From Azonexaceae bacterium (GTDB lineage Bacteria > Pseudomonadota > Gammaproteobacteria > Burkholderiales > Rhodocyclaceae), in assembly GCA_009469665.1 (NCBI GenBank), contig SSTB01000191.1, positions 1-6,425 on the forward strand: 6,425 bases of DNA. The letters run 5' to 3'. The notes beneath the pieces are model-generated. The model saw only the letters and a list, made by a program, of their open reading frames with translations. It ran no database searches and was not told where the DNA came from. How positions within the stretch are numbered: position 1 is the stretch's first letter; each line of letters opens with the position of its first letter. Position numbers and translations under genes: made by a program. Of the stretch, positions 1-6,425 are shown piece after piece.

Positions 1-843
1 CCGATATTTGCCATCGTCGCGGCGGGATTCTTTTATGGCCGACGCCATCGGCCGGAGATGGCGGTGGCGAATCGCCTCAATATGGATGTCTTCGTACCGG
101 CCCTGGTTTTCGCCGCCATGGCCGGCAAGGCCTTCGAACTCTCCGCCTTTGGCCCCTTGGCCCTGGGGGCGCTGCTCCTGCTTCTGAGCTGCGGTCTCGT
201 GGCCTGGCCCGTCGCACGCCTGCTCGGCGTACCGGCAAAGACCTTCGTTCCCCCCATGCTGTTCAATAACTCCGGCAACATCGGCCTGCCGCTTGCGGTG
301 TTGGCATGGGGCGAGGCCGCGCTACCGTCCGCGGTGATCCTGTTCATGGTCGAAAACACTTTGCATTTTTCCCTCGGTGCTCGTCTGCTCGATCCCCGTG
401 CGCGGTTCCTGAGCCTCTGGCGCGTCCCCGTGGTGGCGGCGGCCATGGCCGGATTGGTGGTGGCCGTGGGCAAGATTCCCCTTTGGGCGCCGGCACTGAT
501 GGCCGTCAAGATGTTGGGGGACGTGTCGGTCCCTCTCTTGCTCTTTTCTCTTGGCGTCCGAATGACCGACGTATCTCTTGGGGATTGGAATATCTCCCTG
601 GTCAGCGCTCTTGGGCGTCCGCTGCTCGGCATGGGCATCGCCTGGGGACTTGTTCTGGTTCTTGGGTTGCAGGGTCAGCAGGCAGCGATGCTGCTCGTTT
701 TTGGTGCGCTTCCCCCGGCCGTTCTGAATTTTCTTTTTGCTGAACGCTATCAGCAGGAACCCCAGCGGGTGGCCTCCATCGTTTTGGTCGGCAATCTGGC
801 GGCACTGCTCTTCCTGCCTCTGGCGCTGGCTCTGGTGCTATGA
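1..843 (+). CDS. AEC-family (auxin efflux carrier-like) permease, 5' end missing
   Basis: Integral membrane transporter of the AEC/Mem_trans family, which exports or exchanges small organic anions. The substrate cannot be told from sequence. The reading frame is open from the first base, giving 280 visible residues. The first twelve (PIFAIVAAGFFYG-like) already look like the end of the family's first membrane helix, so the true start lies upstream of the window, probably by about 10 residues. The ATG at 58 is internal. The protein is a string of hydrophobic segments with short polar loops. The family signature NNSGNIGLP is at visible residues 89-97, and the typical C-terminal PPAVLNFLFAERY motif, followed by a last hydrophobic helix, is at about 238-280. 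It ends with TGA at 841-843. It is convergent with the S4-protein gene, and the two stops overlap by six bases. Family assignment is firm; substrate and regulation are unknown. Confidence 0.93.
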   Translation, partial: PIFAIVAAGFFYGRRHRPEMAVANRLNMDVFVPALVFAAMAGKAFELSAFGPLALGALLLLLSCGLVAWPVARLLGVPAKTFVPPMLFNNSGNIGLPLAVLAWGEAALPSAVILFMVENTLHFSLGARLLDPRARFLSLWRVPVVAAAMAGLVVAVGKIPLWAPALMAVKMLGDVSVPLLLFSLGVRMTDVSLGDWNISLVSALGRPLLGMGIAWGLVLVLGLQGQQAAMLLVFGALPPAVLNFLFAERYQQEPQRVASIVLVGNLAALLFLPLALALVL

Positions 844-1212
844 GCCGTTGAGGCGTCCCAGTTGGCGGCGGTCTCGTTTGGTAGGGCGGCCCTGGCGATC
901 GGCAGCCGGATCAGCGACGAAGCGGCGGGCTTCGCGCTTGGCCTCCCGCGCCGCTTGGCTGGCCGGAGCCTCTTCGTAGAGTTGCCGCGCCTCCGGTGCC
1001 GGCCCGCGCTGGTCGGAGAGGTTTCGTACGGTCACTTCCCATTGCTCGGCGGCGGAGATGGCAATCCGGTCGCCGATTCGAACCTCGCGGGCCGGTTTCG
1101 CCCGCTGACCATTGACGTGGACCTTGCCGCCCTCGACGGCAGCGGCAGCCAGACTACGCGTCTTGAAAAAGCGTGCCGCCCAAAGCCATTTGTCGACCCG
1201 CAAACGCTCCAT
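838..1212 (-). CDS. hslR: Hsp15-like S4-domain RNA-binding heat-shock protein
   Basis: Small basic RNA-binding protein of 124 residues; E. coli Hsp15 is about 133. In the known family, Hsp15 binds free 50S subunits carrying a stuck nascent chain and helps recycle them after heat shock. An S4 fold covers roughly residues 3-50: RVDKWLWAARFFKTRS at 5-20, then GGKVHVNGQRAKP at 28-40 and the GDRI turn at 47-50. A strongly basic tail (about 88-124) ends with GRPTKRDRRQLGRL, typical of Hsp15. The ATG at 1212 begins two bases after the pump gene's stop. An in-frame GTG two codons earlier (1218-1216) overlaps that stop as GTGA and has an AAGG (1228-1225) six bases upstream, so it may be the true start (126 residues). 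It is last in the minus-strand operon, and its TAG at 840-838 lies inside the end of the AEC gene. Longer N-terminal extensions read into the pump gene out of frame and are not supported. Confidence 0.93.
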   Translation of the reverse strand: MERLRVDKWLWAARFFKTRSLAAAAVEGGKVHVNGQRAKPAREVRIGDRIAISAAEQWEVTVRNLSDQRGPAPEARQLYEEAPASQAAREAKREARRFVADPAADRQGRPTKRDRRQLGRLNGS

Positions 1213-1214
1213 TG

Positions 1215-1228
1215 TCACCCATTGCCTT
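1215..1228 (-). promoter_or_regulatory. RND pump/hslR junction: AAGG ribosome-binding sequence with alternative GTG start
   Basis: Reading the minus strand, AAGG at 1228-1225 is followed after six bases by GTG (1218-1216), which overlaps the pump's TGA (1217-1215) as GTGA. The ATG at 1212 is two codons further on in the same frame, 12 bases from the AAGG. The spacing favours the GTG and would make all three operon junctions four-base overlaps. The ATG remains the conventional choice. Confidence 0.5.
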
Positions 1229-4200
1229 GAGCTGCGCCGAGGCGCAGCCGGCGCCGGGCAAGGGCGCCCTCGATCAGGGAATACACGGCGGGGACCACCA
1301 CCAAGGTGAGCAGGGTCGAAGAGACCATGCCGCCGATCACCGCGATCGCGAGCGGCTGATTGGTTTCCGAGCCGGCGCCAAATCCAAGTGCTGCCGGTGC
1401 CAGCGCGAGGATGACGGTGGCCGAGGTCATGAGCACCGGTCGCATGCGGATCGGGCACGCGTCGGTCAGGGCGTCGTCGACTGCCATGCCGCTCGCCCGC
1501 CGCTGATTGGTGAGGTCCACCAGCAGAATGGAGTTCTTGGCGACCAGCCCGATCAGCAGGACGAGGCCGATCATCGAGTAGATGTTCAGGGTCTGGCCGG
1601 TGGCCCAGAGCGCTGCCACGCCGCCGATGATGGCCAGGGGCTGGGCCAGCATGACGATCAGCGGCTGGAGGAAGGAATTGAACTGGCTGGCCAGAACCAT
1701 GTAGAGGAGGATCAGGGCCAGCGAGAAAGCGAAGGTCATGTACTTGACCGTCTTGGAGAATTCTTCGGCCTGGCCGATCAGCTTTACCTGATAACCAGGA
1801 GGGAGTTCAGACGCGGCTTCCCGGACCCGAGTCACCGCTTCGCCCAGGGGGATGGTGGGCGTTGCGAAGAAGGTGGCCGCGTACTGCAGGTCGAAACGGC
1901 CGATGACTGCGGGACCAAGTGTCTCCTGAAAACTGGCGACCGCATCGAGGCGGATCATTTTGCCGTCGCGGTTGCGCAACCAGATCTTGGCGAGATCGCC
2001 GGGCTGCGTGAATTCGCCGTCCCGGGCCTTCACCCGGATGTCGTAGCGCTGGCCATCGCCGGGTTCGTCGTTGTACTTGGCGAGGTCGACCCCGCCAGTC
2101 AGCATGTTGATGGCTTGGGCCACATCGCGGGTGGTGAGGCCGGCGGACGCGATGCGGAGGCGGTCGGGCTGGAAGACGAGCTGGGGCAAGTCGAGCTGGA
2201 GGTCGGTATCGATGCGTCCCAGTCCAGGATCGGCCGCGAGCTTTTGCTGCAACTCCCGTGAAAGGCGTCCGACTTCCTGGAGATTTTCGCCGGCGAGGAC
2301 GAATTGCAGGGGCTCGCCGCGCTGTCCCTGAACCATCGGATAGGGGGCGGCAAAGGCGCGGGCCCCCGGGATTTCGGCGAGTTCTCGCCGTAGCCGGGGA
2401 AGCATCTCCTGTTGCGTGATGGTGCGCTGATCCCGGGAAACCATGCGGGCGACGACCAGGCCTTGATTGACCTGACCAGCCGTTCCGAGGCCGATCAGGG
2501 CGAATTCGGTGAAGATTTCAGGGTGGCTACGGAGCACGCCCTCGACTTCACGCAGGCGGGAGTCGGTATAGTCGATGGACGAACCCAGGGGGGTGCGCAG
2601 GTAGACCAGGAAACGGCCCTCGTCCTGATCGGGGGCAAAGGTCTTGCCGACCGCGGCGAAGAAGAATGCGCTCGATGCGACGGTCAGGACGGTCAATCCC
2701 ACGACCTTCCAGCGATGCTTGAGGCCCCAGGCCAGTAATCGGCGATAAAACGCCTCCAGGCGCTCGAAACCGCGGGCGATCCACGCCTGGAAGCCACTGC
2801 GGACATGGCCCTTTTCCCGGACGGTGAGGAAGCGGGAGCACAACATGGGGGTCAGCGTCAGGGAAACGAAGAGCGAAACGAGGACCCCAAAGGTCACCAC
2901 GACCGCGAACGATCGGAAGAACTGGCCGATGATGCCGCTCAGGAAGATCACCGGAGCGAAGATCGACACCAGCGAGAGGGTGGCCGCAAGCACTGCGAAG
3001 AAGACTTCGTTGGCACCGTTGATCGCCGCCGACACCGGATCGGCATCGAGTTCCTCGCGATGGCGGAATATGTTCTCCAGAACCACGATGGCGTCGTCCA
3101 CCACCACCCCGATAAGCAGCAGCAGGCCGAGCAGGGTGAGGGAATTCAGCGTATAGCCGGCGAAATAGATGACGGCGACGGCGCCCATCAGCGAGACCGG
3201 GATGGCAATGGCGACGATCAGCGTCGAGCGCACCGAGAGGAGGAAGAACCAGACGACGAGGGAGGCGAGCAGGGTGCCCTCGAGCAAGTGTTCTTTGAGC
3301 GCGTTGATGATCTCCATGATGAAAATGGCGTCGTTGGACACGATGTGCAACTGCAATCCTGGGGGCAGTTGCGGGCGTAGCTCCTGCTCCAGCTTTTCCT
3401 TGACCCGCTCGATGATGGCGACGGTGTTGGTGTTGGTGATCTTGACGATACCCAGCCCGATGGTCGGCTCGCCGTTGAATCGCGCCAACTGACGGTAGTC
3501 GGAGAGGCCGTCGACCAGATCGGCGACGTCGGCGAGGCGCACGGGGGCGCCGCCCTTCCATGCCACCACCAGGGTTCCCAGGCCATCCACGCTGTGGGAT
3601 TCGAGGTCGAGCTTGACCAGGCTTTCGGTCTTCTGGCCGACGACGAAGCCGCCCGCCATCTGGACGTGTTCCTTCTCGAAGGCATCGGAGATGTCCTGGG
3701 CCGTCACGCCCAGGGCCGCCATTCGGTCGGGACGCAATTCCACCCGAATGGTGCGGTCCCGCCGCCCTCCGAGGCGGATCTCGCCGACCCCGTCGATGGT
3801 TTCGAGGCGCTTTTTGAGGATATTGACTGCGTACTGATTCAGCTGCTGCTGGGTGCGGTCGCCCTGTAGCGCCAGCCACATGATCGGCTGGGCATTGGTT
3901 TCGACCTTGGCGACCACAGGTGGATCGACATCGTCGGGGAGGCGCCGGAGGACTTGGTTAACCTTGGCCTGGACCTCGTTGAAGGCCACATCGACCTTCT
4001 TCTCCAGGCCGAAGGTGATGCCGATGACCGAAACTCCCGGCGACGAGGTCGATTGGATGTGCTCGATTCCCGGCGTCGAATTGACTGCGCTTTCAATGAT
4101 ATTGGTAATCGACGCGTCCACGATGTCCGGATTGGCGCCTTTCAGGGTCGTGGTGACCGATACCACCGGAAATTCGATGTAGGGGAAGCGGTCCATCCCG

Positions 4201-4295
4201 ATCCGGCCGTAACTGATGATTCCGAACAGCACCAGAACGGCATTGACCATCCACGCCAGGACGTGGCGCTTGATGGAAATTTCCGGAAGGGTCAT
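1215..4295 (-). CDS. RND efflux pump, inner-membrane proton antiporter subunit (HAE1/AcrB-like)
   Basis: Inner-membrane subunit of a tripartite RND efflux system, which uses the proton gradient to drive substrate from periplasm or membrane into an outer-membrane channel. It has 1026 residues, close to the usual 1020-1050. The layout is classic: TM1 at about 10-30, a large periplasmic porter/docking loop (about 31-335), TM2-TM6 (about 336-488), TM7 (about 530-550), a second periplasmic loop (about 551-850), and TM8-TM12 (about 852-1007). The proton-relay residues are present: D400 and D401 in GVVVDDAIVVLEN, K920 in GLVAKNSILLVD, and R950 plus T957 in IRMRPVLMTS, matching AcrB D407/D408, K940, R971 and T978. 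This favours an organic-substrate (HAE1) pump over a heavy-metal one, but the substrate is not predictable. The ATG overlaps the adaptor's TGA (ATGA) and the nearest GGAG lies 13 bases upstream, so translation is probably coupled. No outer-membrane channel gene or regulator is adjacent. Confidence 0.97.
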   Translation of the reverse strand: MTLPEISIKRHVLAWMVNAVLVLFGIISYGRIGMDRFPYIEFPVVSVTTTLKGANPDIVDASITNIIESAVNSTPGIEHIQSTSSPGVSVIGITFGLEKKVDVAFNEVQAKVNQVLRRLPDDVDPPVVAKVETNAQPIMWLALQGDRTQQQLNQYAVNILKKRLETIDGVGEIRLGGRRDRTIRVELRPDRMAALGVTAQDISDAFEKEHVQMAGGFVVGQKTESLVKLDLESHSVDGLGTLVVAWKGGAPVRLADVADLVDGLSDYRQLARFNGEPTIGLGIVKITNTNTVAIIERVKEKLEQELRPQLPPGLQLHIVSNDAIFIMEIINALKEHLLEGTLLASLVVWFFLLSVRSTLIVAIAIPVSLMGAVAVIYFAGYTLNSLTLLGLLLLIGVVVDDAIVVLENIFRHREELDADPVSAAINGANEVFFAVLAATLSLVSIFAPVIFLSGIIGQFFRSFAVVVTFGVLVSLFVSLTLTPMLCSRFLTVREKGHVRSGFQAWIARGFERLEAFYRRLLAWGLKHRWKVVGLTVLTVASSAFFFAAVGKTFAPDQDEGRFLVYLRTPLGSSIDYTDSRLREVEGVLRSHPEIFTEFALIGLGTAGQVNQGLVVARMVSRDQRTITQQEMLPRLRRELAEIPGARAFAAPYPMVQGQRGEPLQFVLAGENLQEVGRLSRELQQKLAADPGLGRIDTDLQLDLPQLVFQPDRLRIASAGLTTRDVAQAINMLTGGVDLAKYNDEPGDGQRYDIRVKARDGEFTQPGDLAKIWLRNRDGKMIRLDAVASFQETLGPAVIGRFDLQYAATFFATPTIPLGEAVTRVREAASELPPGYQVKLIGQAEEFSKTVKYMTFAFSLALILLYMVLASQFNSFLQPLIVMLAQPLAIIGGVAALWATGQTLNIYSMIGLVLLIGLVAKNSILLVDLTNQRRASGMAVDDALTDACPIRMRPVLMTSATVILALAPAALGFGAGSETNQPLAIAVIGGMVSSTLLTLVVVPAVYSLIEGALARRRLRLGAAQGNG
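1231..1248 (-). other. GC-rich inverted repeat (possible mRNA hairpin) just before the hslR ribosome-binding sequence
   Basis: A perfect inverted repeat, GCTGCGC, then CTCG, then GCGCAGC on the minus strand, would give a seven-base-pair all-Watson-Crick stem with a four-base loop. It lies within the last codons of the pump gene and ends two bases before the AAGG used for hslR. No T-tract follows, so it is not an intrinsic terminator. It could affect RNA processing or hslR initiation, or it may just reflect GC-rich codons for R-L-R-L-G-A-A. Confidence 0.4.
4292..4295 (-). promoter_or_regulatory. ATGA stop/start overlap, adaptor to RND pump
   Basis: The adaptor TGA and the pump ATG overlap as ATGA. 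The only candidate ribosome-binding sequence is a GGAG at 4312-4309, 13 bases before the ATG and too distant to be convincing. Coupled translation would help keep adaptor and pump amounts balanced. Confidence 0.8.
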
Positions 4296-5389
4296 TGGGG
4301 TCGGTTAGCTCCGGTGCCGGCGGGGGGCGAGGCGCTCTTGATGGTGATCGCAGCGCCCTGGCTCAGAAATCCGGCACCATCGAGCGCGACGGTTTCGCCG
4401 CCCTGTAGTCCTTTGACGATCTCGACCATCCCGCCCTGTTTGTTCCCGGTTTCCACCAACTGCTGGCGGACCTTGCCGTCTTCAACCACGTAGACCACCT
4501 TGCCTGCTGGACGCAGGACGACGGATTGCTCGGGGACGACCAGAGCGCCTTCGCGGGAACCGGTTACGACGGCCGCGTCCACCGATCCACCGCCGCGAAG
4601 CTGGCCGGGATTGTTAATGCGCGCGATGACCTCGATGGCACGGCTACCCTCGAGGACGGTGGGGCGGATGTCCTCGATTTCGCCATCGACCGGTGTGTCG
4701 GGAGCGAGGGGGCTGGTGAGGCGGACCGGCAGGCCGATTTTGAGGCGGGGCCCGACGCTCTCGGGAAAGGGCAGATTGGCCCGCAGGCGGGCGTTGGAGA
4801 TGAGGCGGAAGACCGGGTCGCCCACCTTGACGTAATCGCCGACACTGACAATCTGGACCTCGACGTAACCGTCGAAGGGCGCGACGACATCGGTCCGGCC
4901 GAGTCCGTGGCGGGAGATTTCGCTTCTCGCCTTGGCGGCGACCAGTTGGCTACGCAGAGCGTCCCGCTGTGCGGTGACGTCGTCAAGGGCGTTTCGGGAG
5001 ATGAAGTTACGCTCAACCAGTTCCTTCTGCCGGGCGACAAGGCGCTCCTGCTGGCCGAGCAGGGCGTCGAGCCTGGCGATCTCGGCCCGGTCGGCGGCCA
5101 CTTGCTGACTGGCGTCCAACGGGTCGATACGGGCCATGACCTGGCCCTTCTTGACCGGTTGCCCCCCATGAACATGGACCGCGATGATGCGGCCGGCGAT
5201 TTCGGCGCCGACCTTCGGGTCCAGCACCGCTTCCAGGTTGCCCAGGGTGCGTTCAACCAGATCGAGGCGGGTCGGCTGCACCTGGACGACGGTGATGAGC
5301 GTCGGTGGAGCGCCCTTCTTCTCCGGCGCCTTCTCGGAACACCCGGCGATGGCCAGAATCGCGGCGACCAGAGCGGGCCGAAGCTTCAT
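4292..5389 (-). CDS. RND efflux periplasmic adaptor (membrane fusion) lipoprotein
   Basis: HlyD/AcrA-type adaptor linking the RND pump to an outer-membrane TolC-like channel. It has 365 residues, in the family's usual range. The N-terminus is a lipoprotein signal: MKLRP, a hydrophobic stretch, and lipobox I14-A15-G16-C17, so the mature protein should be lipid-anchored at C17. Domains in order: first half of the lipoyl/barrel-sandwich domain (about 55-92, GRIIAVHVHGGQPVKKGQ), a helical hairpin (about 93-165), second lipoyl half (about 166-198, VVAPFDGYV then VGDYVKVGDPV), beta-barrel (about 200-275) and a membrane-proximal domain (about 282-350). R120, L124 and S131 in the hairpin match the R-x3-L-x6-S tip motif of AcrA/MacA adaptors that docks with TolC. 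The ATG was chosen because it gives a perfect lipoprotein signal and overlaps the lysA stop (ATGA). An upstream in-frame extension reads through lysA and has no signal peptide. No Shine-Dalgarno sequence is visible before the ATG. Confidence 0.96.
   Translation of the reverse strand: MKLRPALVAAILAIAGCSEKAPEKKGAPPTLITVVQVQPTRLDLVERTLGNLEAVLDPKVGAEIAGRIIAVHVHGGQPVKKGQVMARIDPLDASQQVAADRAEIARLDALLGQQERLVARQKELVERNFISRNALDDVTAQRDALRSQLVAAKARSEISRHGLGRTDVVAPFDGYVEVQIVSVGDYVKVGDPVFRLISNARLRANLPFPESVGPRLKIGLPVRLTSPLAPDTPVDGEIEDIRPTVLEGSRAIEVIARINNPGQLRGGGSVDAAVVTGSREGALVVPEQSVVLRPAGKVVYVVEDGKVRQQLVETGNKQGGMVEIVKGLQGGETVALDGAGFLSQGAAITIKSASPPAGTGANRPQ
5386..5389 (-). promoter_or_regulatory. ATGA stop/start overlap, lysA to adaptor
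   Basis: The lysA TGA and the adaptor ATG share two bases on the minus strand. The 20 bases before the ATG contain no purine-rich Shine-Dalgarno sequence. Termination-reinitiation (translational coupling) is therefore the likely way the adaptor is translated. The overlap is seen directly; the coupling is inferred. Confidence 0.8.
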
Positions 5390-6425
5390 CGAGGCAGGGT
5401 CGATTCGCCGGCGAACAGCTCGGCGATCGATTCGCGGCGGCGAACCAAATGGGTCTGGTCGCCATCGACCATCACCTCGGCGGCTCGCGGTCGGGTATTG
5501 TAATTGGAGCTCATCGCCATGCCATAGGCTCCTGCCGACATGACGGCGAGCAGGTCCCCCGCGGCGATGGCCAGGGGACGATCCTGGCCGAGGAAATCCC
5601 CGGATTCGCACACCGGCCCGACGATGTCATACGACCGGATTTCGCCGGAATGCGGCGTCACGGGCAGAATGTCGTGCCAGGCCTCGTAGAGGGCTGGGCG
5701 CATCAAATCGTTCATGGCCGCGTCCACAATGGCGAAATTCTTTTCTTCTCCAGGTTTCAGGTATTCGACCTGGGTGAGCAGAACGCCGGCATTTCCTACC
5801 AATCTGCGGCCGGGTTCAAGGACGACCTTCAGGTCGCGGCCGATCAGGCGGTCAAGGAGCGGGGTCAGGTAACCGGCCACCGTAGGCTGCTCCTGTTCGT
5901 CCCGGTAGCGGATACCAAGGCCACCGCCCATGTCCAGGTGATGAATGGCGATGCCGTCGGCGGCCAGTTGATCGATCAGCACCAGGATGCGGTCCAGGGC
6001 TTCGGTAAAGGGGGCGGGGTCCAGGAGCTGAGAACCGATGTGGCAATCGATGCCGGCAATGCTGAGGTTGGGGAGGGCGGCAGCCCGGTGGTAGAGGGAC
6101 CGCGCTTGGTCATAGGCGACGCCGAATTTGGCTTCCTTGAGTCCGGTGGAAATATAGGGGTGAGTCTTAGGGTCTACATCGGGGTTGACGCGTAGACTCA
6201 CGGGAGCTCTCCGCCCGAGACTGCCGGCAACGCCATTGAGCCGTTCGAGTTCTGAGGCACTTTCCACGTTGAAACAGAAAATTCCCGCCGCCAAGGCGAG
6301 GCGCATTTCTTCAGTGGTCTTGCCGACGCCGGAGAAGACGACCTTGTTGGGGTCGGCTCCGGCCGCCAGAACGCGGGCGAGTTCGCCACCGGAAACGATG
6401 TCGAATCCGGCTCCATGTCGAGCGA
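5386..6425 (-). CDS. lysA: Diaminopimelate decarboxylase, N-terminus beyond window edge
   Basis: Cytoplasmic PLP enzyme that decarboxylates meso-2,6-diaminopimelate to L-lysine, the last step of lysine synthesis. The frame is open to the right edge, giving 345 visible residues. E. coli LysA has about 420, so roughly 70-75 residues, including the PLP-binding lysine of the barrel, lie outside. Family landmarks (visible numbering): GAGFDIVSGGEL at 4-15, FSGVGKT at 30-36, HIGSQL at 128-133, the glycine-rich phosphate-binding DMGGGLGIRY at 164-173, EPGRRLVGNAG at 203-213, the substrate-binding CESGD at 272-276, contributed across the dimer, and AGAYGMAMSSNYN with the PLP-site tyrosine near residue 300. 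The ATG near 6306 is internal, because conserved sequence continues in frame upstream. Its TGA (5388-5386) overlaps the adaptor's ATG, placing lysA at the head of the visible operon. dapF, a common neighbour of lysA, does not follow it here. Confidence 0.97.
   Translation of the reverse strand, partial: ARHGAGFDIVSGGELARVLAAGADPNKVVFSGVGKTTEEMRLALAAGIFCFNVESASELERLNGVAGSLGRRAPVSLRVNPDVDPKTHPYISTGLKEAKFGVAYDQARSLYHRAAALPNLSIAGIDCHIGSQLLDPAPFTEALDRILVLIDQLAADGIAIHHLDMGGGLGIRYRDEQEQPTVAGYLTPLLDRLIGRDLKVVLEPGRRLVGNAGVLLTQVEYLKPGEEKNFAIVDAAMNDLMRPALYEAWHDILPVTPHSGEIRSYDIVGPVCESGDFLGQDRPLAIAAGDLLAVMSAGAYGMAMSSNYNTRPRAAEVMVDGDQTHLVRRRESIAELFAGESTLPR

Noticed and set aside
58..60. ATG at 58 as the start of the AEC transporter
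   Set aside because: In-frame codons 1-57 encode sequence typical of the family's first membrane helix and following loop, so the gene begins upstream of the window.
1231..1248. Intrinsic terminator after the RND pump gene
   Set aside because: The stem is good but is not followed by a run of T on the minus strand, and hslR continues immediately downstream.
1219..1458. N-terminal extension of the hslR frame into the pump gene
   Set aside because: The extra residues show no S4-family similarity, and Hsp15 proteins begin just before the RVDKWLW motif. Only the two-codon GTG extension is plausible.
1173..2261. Long plus-strand open frame (362 codons) opposite the RND pump gene
   Set aside because: The translation is low-complexity, rich in Gly, Asp, Glu, Gln and Arg, with no recognisable domain. 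It lies antisense to a confidently identified gene, and GC-rich codon use routinely opens such frames.
2548..3879. Minus-strand open frame (443 codons) inside the RND pump gene in another frame
   Set aside because: Arg/Pro/His-rich translation typical of an out-of-frame reading of a GC-rich gene. The pump frame is continuous and motif-complete, so no frameshift is implied.
4526..5503. Plus-strand open frame (325 codons) opposite the adaptor gene
   Set aside because: Antisense shadow of the adaptor. Composition is biased to Gly, Asp and Arg, with no motif and no ribosome-binding evidence.
5390..5611. N-terminal extension of the adaptor frame into lysA
   Set aside because: The 74 extra residues are Arg-rich and unlike any adaptor. 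The ATG at 5389 gives a proper lipoprotein signal peptide directly.
5305..6195. Plus-strand open frame (296 codons) opposite lysA
   Set aside because: Mirror image of conserved lysA codons, with no family resemblance of its own.
1..6425. CRISPR array, transposon, tRNA/rRNA, phage or toxin-antitoxin content
   Set aside because: No direct repeats with spacers, no terminal inverted repeats, no structured RNA gene and no transposase or small paired genes were seen. Five conventional genes fill the window.

Overview
The window is GC-rich, almost entirely coding DNA from a Gram-negative bacterium. An RND efflux pump with a lipoprotein adaptor, an Hsp15-type heat-shock protein and a DapDC-type LysA together suggest a proteobacterium. 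The gene set and protein style fit a beta- or gammaproteobacterium, but I cannot name a genus from sequence alone.

Layout. Plus strand: the body and 3' end of an AEC-family (auxin efflux carrier) transporter gene, positions 1-843, truncated at the left edge. Minus strand, reading right to left: lysA (diaminopimelate decarboxylase, 5' end cut off by the right edge, ends 5386), an RND periplasmic adaptor lipoprotein (5389-4292), an RND inner-membrane proton/substrate antiporter (4295-1215), and hslR (Hsp15-like S4 RNA-binding protein, 1212-838, or from a GTG at 1218). lysA/adaptor and adaptor/pump overlap by ATGA. Pump/hslR is separated by two bases, or overlaps by GTGA if the GTG start is used. 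hslR and the AEC gene are convergent and their stop codons overlap by six bases. There is therefore essentially no intergenic DNA, no room for a stand-alone promoter or terminator between genes, and no stretch of 300 bases without a gene.

How the genes work together. The adaptor and pump are two parts of a tripartite efflux system. The adaptor keeps the R-L-S tip motif used to dock on TolC-type channels, and the pump keeps the Asp-Asp/Lys/Arg proton relay, so both look functional. The outer-membrane channel and any local regulator are not in the window. LysA makes L-lysine from meso-diaminopimelate, and Hsp15 rescues stalled 50S subunits. Neither has an obvious mechanistic link to efflux, but the overlaps suggest one transcript with translational coupling. 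I see no mobile element, CRISPR array, tRNA, rRNA or clearly novel system. The points worth a second look are the housekeeping/efflux operon architecture, the start choice and hairpin at the pump/hslR junction, and the convergent overlap without a visible terminator.
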